From positions 295,555 through 359,554 of the forward strand of contig NZ_LKET01000029.1 of the NCBI RefSeq assembly GCF_001317355.1: a stretch of 64,000 nucleotides of DNA, in the 5' to 3' direction. Positions 1 through 8,100 of the stretch are shown here, one piece after another. The notes beneath the pieces were generated by a model that was given only the letters and a program-made list of their open reading frames with translations, did no database searches and had not been told where the DNA came from. Source of the DNA: Oxobacter pfennigii (GTDB lineage: Bacteria > Bacillota > Clostridia > Clostridiales > Oxobacteraceae). Every line of letters begins with the position of its first letter. Within the stretch, counting starts at the first letter, position 1. A program made the position numbers and the translations under genes.

Positions 1-118
1 AGCGCAGATTTTTGGCCCTGCAAAAAAATGAATGATTACCTTTCTAATGAGTTTGAATTTAAGGGGGATACTCTATTTTAGGGGTATAGTATACCTTTTA
101 ATATCTATATATGTATTT

Positions 119-146
119 TAAGAAGACTCATTGGGTCTTCTTTTTA
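119..146 (+). terminator. Rho-independent terminator upstream of aroF
   Basis: An 8-bp stem AAGAAGAC (120-127) pairs with GTCTTCTT (135-142) and runs into a T-rich tail. It probably ends a gene lying left of the window. Bases 1-118 hold no ORF I can support. Confidence 0.7.
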
Positions 147-181
147 TTATTGCAAAAACATAGGTTCCCGCGGGATCCGCC

Positions 182-198
182 AGCAATCTTTGATTGCT
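182..198 (+). promoter_or_regulatory. Hairpin in the aroF leader
   Basis: A perfect 7-bp stem, AGCAATC / GATTGCT, with a 3-base loop sits 35 bases before the aroF ribosome binding site. Flanking bases (about 169-212) can extend it imperfectly. There is no T tract after it, so it is not a plain terminator. It could be a regulatory leader structure; it lacks the elements needed to call a T-box. Confidence 0.35.
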
Positions 199-244
199 AT
201 AGCGGGTGGGATTCTTATTTTACCTAAAATCAAGGAGGGTTAAA

Positions 245-1129
245 ATGTTACAGATTATGAAGTATGATACGGGAAGCAGTGTGGAAACAGCATGCGATGT
301 TCAGGCCGCTCCTATGCCTTTTAAACTTGCAAACAGGATGTCCCATCCTGATGATACCGTTATAGAGGTTGACGGCAGAAAGATAGGCGGAAATACCCTG
401 GCTATTATGGCCGGTCCCTGCTCCGTTGAAAGCGAGGAACAAATAATTGAAGTAGCAACAAAGGTTAAGGAATCGGGAGCAAAATTTTTAAGAGGCGGAG
501 CATTTAAGCCGAGAAGCTCACCCTATAGCTTTCAAGGCATGGGAGTTGACGGACTTAAATTATTAAAGATTGCCAGCGTTGAAACCGGCCTCCCTGTCGT
601 GACGGAAGTTATGAGCATAGAGCAGATAGATTATGTCATGGAATATGGCGATATCATACAGGTGGGCGCAAGAAATATGCAAAACTATGAGCTTTTAAAA
701 GAGCTAGGCAAAGTTGATAAACCGGTGCTGCTAAAAAGAGGCCTGTCTGCTACCATAGAAGAGCTGATTTTATCGGCGGAATATATAATGGCAGGTGGCA
801 ATTCCGATGTCATTCTCTGTGAGAGGGGGATAAGAACCTTTGAAACCTACACAAGAAATACATTGGATTTAAGCGCAGTTGCAGTATTAAAGAGGATTAC
901 CCACCTGCCGGTTATAGTTGACCCCAGCCATGCCTGCGGAAAGAGATGGATGGTGGATCCGCTGGCGAGGGCAGCTGTTGCCGTAGGTGCCGACGGCCTT
1001 ATAATTGAGGTTCACAACAACCCCGAAAAAGCCTTGTGCGACGGTGAGCAGTCCTTAAGGCCGGAAGAATTCGATACATTGGTCGGAGCGCTAAAAGGCC
1101 TGGTGAATATTCAGGGAAGAGTTATATAA
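245..1129 (+). CDS. aroF: 3-deoxy-7-phosphoheptulonate synthase (DAHP synthase)
   Basis: Catalyses the first step of the shikimate pathway, condensing phosphoenolpyruvate with erythrose 4-phosphate in the cytoplasm. The 294-residue protein is the KDO8P-synthase-like (Bacillus AroF) type: AGPCS at residues 56-60, the phosphate/PEP loop [16 protein letters not shown] at 83-98, and the metal-binding [10 protein letters not shown] at 225-234. I chose ATG 245 because CAAGGAGGG lies just upstream; the frame is open back to 206 but has no ribosome site there. The N-terminal tail is about 40 residues, with no chorismate mutase domain and no clear ACT domain. pheA follows 76 bases later, so the two probably form an aromatic amino acid operon. 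The gap carries a small hairpin (GCATAAC/GTTATGC, 1146-1164) without a T tract. Confidence 0.96.
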   Translation: MLQIMKYDTGSSVETACDVQAAPMPFKLANRMSHPDDTVIEVDGRKIGGNTLAIMAGPCSVESEEQIIEVATKVKESGAKFLRGGAFKPRSSPYSFQGMGVDGLKLLKIASVETGLPVVTEVMSIEQIDYVMEYGDIIQVGARNMQNYELLKELGKVDKPVLLKRGLSATIEELILSAEYIMAGGNSDVILCERGIRTFETYTRNTLDLSAVAVLKRITHLPVIVDPSHACGKRWMVDPLARAAVAVGADGLIIEVHNNPEKALCDGEQSLRPEEFDTLVGALKGLVNIQGRVI

Positions 1130-1205
1130 TTCTTAGTTTGAAAAAGCATAACCGGATGTTATGCCCTAGGTTCAAATATATAGTAGCAAGGAAGGTGAAA
1201 TTCTC

Positions 1206-2063
1206 ATGAGAATAAAAGTAGGTTTCCAGGGAGTGCCCGGCTCTTATAGCGAAGAAGCACTTATAAATTATTTTGGCAGGGAAGTTGATATGATAGCTGT
1301 CAGGGAATTTGAAGATGTATTTTCGGAATTGGACAAAAATACAATAGAATATGGAGTGCTGCCTATAGAAAATTCCTCAACGGGAGCCATTGCCAACGTA
1401 TATGACCTTTTAAACAGGCACGACTATTATATAGTAGGCGAGATTTGCATCAAGGTAAGCCACTGCTTGATGGGCGTGAAGGGTGCAAAAATAGATGATA
1501 TAGAAGAAGTTTATTCCCATCCCCAAGGATTGGAGCAGTGCAGGGAATATTTAAGTTCTCACAGGGACTGGAAGCTGATACCTTATAGAAACACTGCTGT
1601 AAGCGCGGAATACGTTAATGAAAAAGGGTCAAAGTCATTGGGAGCCATTGCCAGCAAAAGAGCGGCGGAGCTTTACAACCTTGAGATTTTGGCTGAAAAT
1701 ATCAATATGAATGACACCAACTACACAAGGTTTGCCATTATAGGCAAGGAGATGGATAAAAGTGAGAGTCCGGATAAGATAAGTATTGTAATTTCGACGG
1801 AACATAAGGCAGGCTGCCTTTACAATGTGCTTAAATATTTTGCCGAGAACAATATCAATTTGCTTAAGATAGAATCAAGGCCTGTTGCGCACACTCCCTG
1901 GGAATATTATTTTTATATAGACTATGAGGGTAATTTAAACGATATAACAGTAATAAATGCTACGAAGGAAATTGAAAGAAACAGTTGTTATTTTAAGCTT
2001 TTGGGGAACTATAAAAAGCATGTTGATGATATAGAAGATGAAGGTCTGCTGTGCAAGGCGTGA
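1206..2063 (+). CDS. pheA: Prephenate dehydratase
   Basis: Converts prephenate to phenylpyruvate, the committed step of phenylalanine synthesis. The 285-residue protein has the stand-alone layout: a periplasmic-binding-like catalytic domain (GVPGSYSEEAL near 9; PIENSSTGAI; SHPQGLEQC; the TRF signature inside NYTRFAIIG near 172-180) and a C-terminal ACT domain (about 195-275) with ESRP at 223-226, the Phe-binding loop used for feedback inhibition. There is no fused chorismate mutase. AAGGAAGGTGAAA precedes the ATG. It is the second gene after aroF, and a strong hairpin terminator follows. Confidence 0.96.
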   Translation: MRIKVGFQGVPGSYSEEALINYFGREVDMIAVREFEDVFSELDKNTIEYGVLPIENSSTGAIANVYDLLNRHDYYIVGEICIKVSHCLMGVKGAKIDDIEEVYSHPQGLEQCREYLSSHRDWKLIPYRNTAVSAEYVNEKGSKSLGAIASKRAAELYNLEILAENINMNDTNYTRFAIIGKEMDKSESPDKISIVISTEHKAGCLYNVLKYFAENNINLLKIESRPVAHTPWEYYFYIDYEGNLNDITVINATKEIERNSCYFKLLGNYKKHVDDIEDEGLLCKA

Positions 2064-2089
2064 CGGAAGATTTATTTTGCAGCAATATA

Positions 2090-2137
2090 AAAACAGATAA
2101 CCCTGCCAAATGTTACTTTGATAGGGTTATCTGTTTT
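2090..2137. terminator. Bidirectional terminator between pheA and the giant wall protein gene
   Basis: A 15-bp perfect stem, AAAACAGATAACCCT (2090-2104) with AGGGTTATCTGTTTT (2123-2137). The A-rich and T-rich flanks make it work in both directions, serving the convergent pheA and the wall protein gene that ends at 2180. Confidence 0.9.
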
Positions 2138-2179
2138 ACTGTAGGTTTATGCCATTCCGGTTCGGATTGAGTATAATAG

Positions 2180-5100
2180 TTATTTAATGTTTTTCTTTAT
2201 ACCGTCGGAGACTGCGCCCGGACCGCCTAGAATATAATATTTTTTCATTTTTAGACTGCTGATATATTTTAACATATCCCCTGATATCTCATCCCTGCGC
2301 ACTAAAAGTACCGGACAATTTTCTCTTACCGCCAAAGCTCCTCCTGCAAGGGCATCTGCAAATAAGCCTCCTGTTGCAATGACTATGCCTTCATAGTCGT
2401 AAATCTGCCCGTAGTATTTTGCAATCTCCAGAGATGTTAAATACCTGTCGCTCCCGCCCAGTCGGATCACTTGAATATTCAGGTTACTTCTTACATAGTT
2501 TTCCACGGCAGCCGATATCACTCCTGTGCCTCCGGTTAGTATAACCTTCTTTATTTTCCAGTCCTTCAGTGCTTTTTCTGTGTCGGTATTTAAACTGTCT
2601 TTTGACGTGTAAAGTATAGGAGTTCCTTCCTTTGCTGCAAAAGGCGCTATTGCCATTGCATCAGGAAAATCTAGGCCCGTGGCTAAAATGGCGGTATCCG
2701 TCATTTTAGCCTGTCTTCCTTTGCTGCCTGCGGCAATAGCAGTCTTATACCTGTCACTTCCATATATTCTTTCTACATCATAATTTACTTTCAGCTTAAG
2801 CTCTATGTTTTCAGATATTGCTCCAGGACCTCCAATGATGTATATTTTCTTTGCTTTTAAACGTTCTATTTCTTTGAGGGCTTCATTATTAAGGCTGTCC
2901 TTTCCGGTAAGAAGAACTGGTGCATCGTAAAGTCCGGCGAGTACAACTCCTGTCAGGGCATCAGGATAATCTTCTCCGCTGGCAAGTATTATATTATCTG
3001 ATTTATCCCATCCTTTCCGGCTTATGGCTGCTGCCGTACCATACCTGTCACTACCATAGAGGCGCTCATTTGCTGTATTGCCCATAATAATGAATTTACA
3101 CAGATGATTTGTGCTTACTCTTACAGCATTTTGATCAGGCAAATACTCTCCTCCAAGTTCCACAAGGTTTCCTGTTGCTTCATCCAATTTATAAACTCTA
3201 AGTGAAGCCGGGTCTATACCCTCCACATCTTCCTGGCTTAAATTGAAGGTAAGGGTGATATTATCATTAAGTTGTGTTATAGGCTCTGTATTACCATTTA
3301 CTATTCGGTTTATATCTACGTTATAGCCTATACCTACCGCCCTTCCGTCAGGAGCCATGACATATAGAGTGTCAAGGACATTAGTATCCGATATGGGTGC
3401 TGCATTTATTGATATATCGCCCTCATTTTCAGTCCCGGGAATTGAACTGGATGGGACTTCCAACTGCAGCCCGGAATACTGCAGGTTCAATGATATATTA
3501 TTGCTCCTGATATCAGAAAGGGCTTGCTCACTTAAGAGAACTTCGCTGGTGTCTTCTGTTACGGTTATATCTACCTGTTCCTGATTCTCATTTATGGCAT
3601 TTGATATAGCTTCTTCAATGGGATTTGCAGGACGTACCGGTGGAGTTGAACCGCCTCCTGAATTGCCCTGATTACCCGAGTTGCCGGAAGATGTTACTGT
3701 CAGATTACCGGTCGTAGTGGTTTTACCATTGCAGGTTATCGTCACCGGCCGGTTGTTGTGGGCTGATACTGACAGTGTGGCCCCATGAGGCGGATTGGCG
3801 GTAATATCAATGTAGGTAAAGTCCTCGTAGCCCACGTCTAATGTTGATTGATCATTATAGGTCAAGGTTACCACCAGGCCGGTAAGGTCCAGGGATTCTC
3901 CGGCTGTGTAAGTTAAATCAGCCGGCTGGGTCTTAATGGCTATGCCGTCTACATCAAGCACGGTTTTAGCCTTGACCGTTAGTGTGAAGGGCTTGGTATC
4001 ACTGAACGATCCCTTGCTAATTGTAGCTGTCAGGGTAACTGTCTCATCAATTGCACCTTGGGCAGGACGGGTTACTGTGCCATTAGCTGCGATATAGTTT
4101 GAGTTGCTGGCCCAGCTGATAGTGGTTTCATTAGCCCCACTGGTAATCAGATTTAGGTCGGAAACGATGTTATCCCCAGCCGTATTGCTTCTTTTAATCA
4201 CGTCGAAGGTCAAGGCTGCCTTATCTGCTGCGACTTTTCCTTCGTCAGTCAAGGATAGCGGTGTGGTGAAGGATACGTCGCTCGTCGTCCCTATAGTGCT
4301 GCTGCCCTGATTGCTTTTGCCATAGGCAGACACATAGTAGGTGGTGCCGGGAGTTAACCCGGTAAGGACATAAATAAATGGACCGGCGCCGCCGCCTTCA
4401 GCTACTACAAGGGTGCGGGCCCTCAGGACGCTTGGAGTTGTTATATCTGGCGAAGTACCGTAGATAAAACCGCGCCAGATAACCTGCTCCCCGCCATCCG
4501 AGATGACATTGCCGGAAAGCGTCGCGCTGGTGGGCGTGACATCCGTTACAGCGTTAGTTTGGACGGTAGGATAACCGGGGTTGGTGAGGGCCGGTCCGTA
4601 ATCGACAGTTCCTTTCACACGAACAATGTGGCTGGTACCGCCAATAACGCCTCCATATCTATAATAAGATCCCTCGGTGATGTAATCATTGATCCCTTTC
4701 GTTGAATTGTTTATTCGCGCATACTGCAGTCCAGGCGCGGTCAGCGTACCTTCGATGGTGATGATGCCATTGTTGGCCATTGCGCCCCATTGTCCGGCTG
4801 TAACGTTGCCCGCAATCACGACGTTTGCACCGCCGCCAACTTGCACGCCGGTACGTTCAGCGGTAACATTGCCGGTAACCTGCACACTGCTTCCAACATT
4901 GCTGCAGTATATCCCCCGGCTTCCCACGACGTTGCCGTTAACCACAATGGTTGAGTAATTGGAAGAGGAATATATTCCGGTATATCCCCGGACGCTGCCG
5001 TTGACCGTCACACTCCCGTAAAGCCCTGCGGATACGGCAAAGGTTCCGCCGAAGCTGTTGCGGGGATCCGGATCGGGATCGTAGAGGGGGGTGGTGACAT

Positions 5101-8100
5101 TTCCGTTGACCGTCACGCTGCTCCTCACGGGTTCGCCGCCAGTGACGCCGCGACCGTCGGCATCCACGCCGCCATAGTTGCCTATGACATTGCCGTTGAC
5201 CACAATGTTTCCGCCTTCCTCGGCATAGCAGCCATAGCTGCCTGACGGGCCGGGACCGGTGGATATCGGACCCATACCGGTGGCCGCCGCCCCGGTCACA
5301 GCTGCCGACGCACTGCCTGTCGAGCCGGTGCCCTTAACATATACGCCGAGCTTCCAGCCTGTCACAAAGAGGGATCCAGTACTTGCAGGGCTTATGCTTA
5401 CATGGCCGCCGGTTACGGATAGGCCCGTGCCGCTGCCCGCATTAGCGGAATTATCTATGGTTAAGTCATGATTTCCAAGGTCAAATACAATAGTTTTGTC
5501 ATCAATTACAAGTTCGCCTATATAGGTGATGTCGGTGAGCAGCCTGATGGTCGCCGTTTCACCTGGATCCACAGCTGCAAGTGCCGCATCCAGGGTGGCG
5601 TAGCCGATGGTGCCGATGGTGCAGGCGTTATCTCCTGATATTTCTGTTACGGTCAAATTTTCTGTGTCAGCACTCTGCCCGTTGCAGGTCACAACAACCG
5701 GCTTTCCATGGTGGTCCGCCACCGTGAGCGTGGCCCCATGCTCCGGGCTGACGTCGACGCCCATGTAAATGAAATCATCATAACCCACGTTCAGGCTGGT
5801 GTCGTCATTATAGGTCAGGGTAACTGCCAGTCCGGTGAGATCCAGGGGCTCTCCGGCAATGTACGTTAAATCATCCGGCTGACTGTTGATAGTTATAGCA
5901 GCTACATTCCCTATATACCAGGACTTGACTGCCAGGTAAAAGGTCTTGGTAGTGCTGGCCGATCCCTTGCTGATGGTGGCGGTAAGGGTTACCGGTTCAT
6001 TAGAATCCCCAACGGGGCGGATTACCATTCCGGTAGCTGGATCAATACATTGGTTGTCGCTGGACCAGCTGATGGTGGTCTCATTTACCCCGCTGGTGAT
6101 TAGATTCAGGTTATACATGATGCTGCTTGAAAAAGTATTGCTTCCCCTGATAGCCTCAAAGGTCAGGGCCTCACTGTCGTCTGCTACAGCCTGGGCATCC
6201 GGACTTAGCTGGACTTTTACAGTCAGATAGAAGTTTCTGGTACGCGTAACTGCCCCCTTGGTGACGGTAGCAGTCAGTGTAACCGCCTGGTCACTGGTTC
6301 CCTCAGTCGGACGGGTTACTGCGCCGGTTGTTGCATCAATGTACTGCGGCTTGTTGCTGGTCCAGCTGACGGAAGTGCCGTTGTCTCCGTCTGTGATAAG
6401 GTTCAAGTGGGATCTGATGTTGTTTTCCGCGGTATTGTCGCCTTTAACCACGTTGAAGGTCAGGGCTGCAACGGCCTGTTCCGCGATTTGGATATCAGGA
6501 TCGGGGTGGGCTATCACGTTTACCATGAAAGTTTTGGTGTCGCTGGCCGATCCCTTGCTGATGGTGGCGGTCAGGTAAACCACCCGGTCGCCGGTGCCGA
6601 AGGACGGGCGGGTTACAGTGCCGTTTTCTGCGATATACTCCGGTTTGCTGCTGCACCAGCTGATGATGGTATCTTGGGCCCAGCTGGTGACCAGGTTCAT
6701 ATTTGCCACAATATTATCTTCGTTGTAATTGCTTCCGCTTCCCAGAATATTACCGATGATCAGGCGCGATTTTGCTATGGTAACGTCGTGGGCGTCGGCA
6801 TCGTTGGAAATGCTGAAGCTTTCAGTTTGGAGAGTAACCCCGTTATAGCCCACTGCCACAAAGCTGCCGCCGCCGGCCACGACACCGTACAGCTCGGCAT
6901 CGTCATGCAGGTTGAAATAAGGATTGGGTGTCAGGCCTGACGGCTGCAGGAGCCAGGTCGTTCCTCCGTCGGCTGAAGCAATGATATTGCCGTTTTCTCC
7001 TGCGGCTACGAAATTTCCGCCGCCGTAGGTAACGGCCCGAAGATAACCGACCAAATCGCTTTCAATGGTGGTCCAGCTTGCTCCGTTATCGGTAGACAGG
7101 TATATTTCCCCATAGCCGCCTACCGCTATAAATTTACTGCCGGCATAGATCATATCCATAGGGTATTGGGTTCCGATGGAGCCTAAATAACCGATTGCAC
7201 TCCAACTTGTTCCATCTTCGGATTTGTATACCCGTCCGTATTCCGTAAGGGCTATAAAGATCCCGTTTCCATGCGCTACCGTTCGAAATGGTATATTGGA
7301 ATCATGGGTAGCCGGGATCCAGGCAGTACCGACCTGCGAGGTAATGATGATCGGTTTAGGGCTGTCCGGTATATAAGAGTCATCTCCCCCAACTACAACA
7401 TACCGGCTGCCGTCGTAAGAGATCCCCTTCAGTTCTCTTAGAGTCCCGGAGGTCCGAGCGGTCCATTCCGTGCCATTCCCTGAAGTGAGGATGGTTCCGT
7501 TTTTGCCCACAGCTATAAATTGATTGTTCAGATAATCAACTTTATTGAGATCGGAGTTGGTTCCCGAAGTTTGAATGGTCCAGGTCACGCCGTCGGATGA
7601 GGTTTGAATCGCCCCTCCAAGGCCCACCGCCACAAACAGACCGCTGCCGTTCCAGGCCACGTCCCGCAGGGCTTTGGTTGTTCCATAGGTCCGGTAATCC
7701 CAGCTTACTCCCCTGTCATCGGAGGTATAGATATCTCCTGCGCCGCCCATCGCCACATACTCAGAGTCGTTGGCGTCGATGACAACCACTCTGAAACCTG
7801 TTTTTGTCGCATCTGATCTGTCAGTCCAGCTGATCCCATCGAATGAAGTAGTAATAAAAGCCTTATTGGACCCGCTCGACCCGCCGGAGTTCGTACTGCC
7901 AACGGCAATAAATCTACCGATGCCGCTGTCGTAGTTAACCGATAAAAGCTGGGCATAGGACGACCCGAAACTACTGCGCTGGGTCCAGGTTACGCCGTCG
8001 GGAGAGGTGCAAATGTAGTAACTGCCGGAGGACGCCCCGCCCACGGCCACAAAGGTTCCCCTGCCGTTAGTGATATCCCATAAGGTGTATGCAGAATGGG

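Noticed and set aside
1..118. tRNA or gene end at the left edge
   Set aside because: No cloverleaf or open frame with a sensible stop and ribosome site can be supported.
163..244. T-box riboswitch before aroF
   Set aside because: GCGGGTGGGATTC has a slight likeness to the T-box sequence, but the ACCGCG part, stem I motifs and a following terminator are not present.
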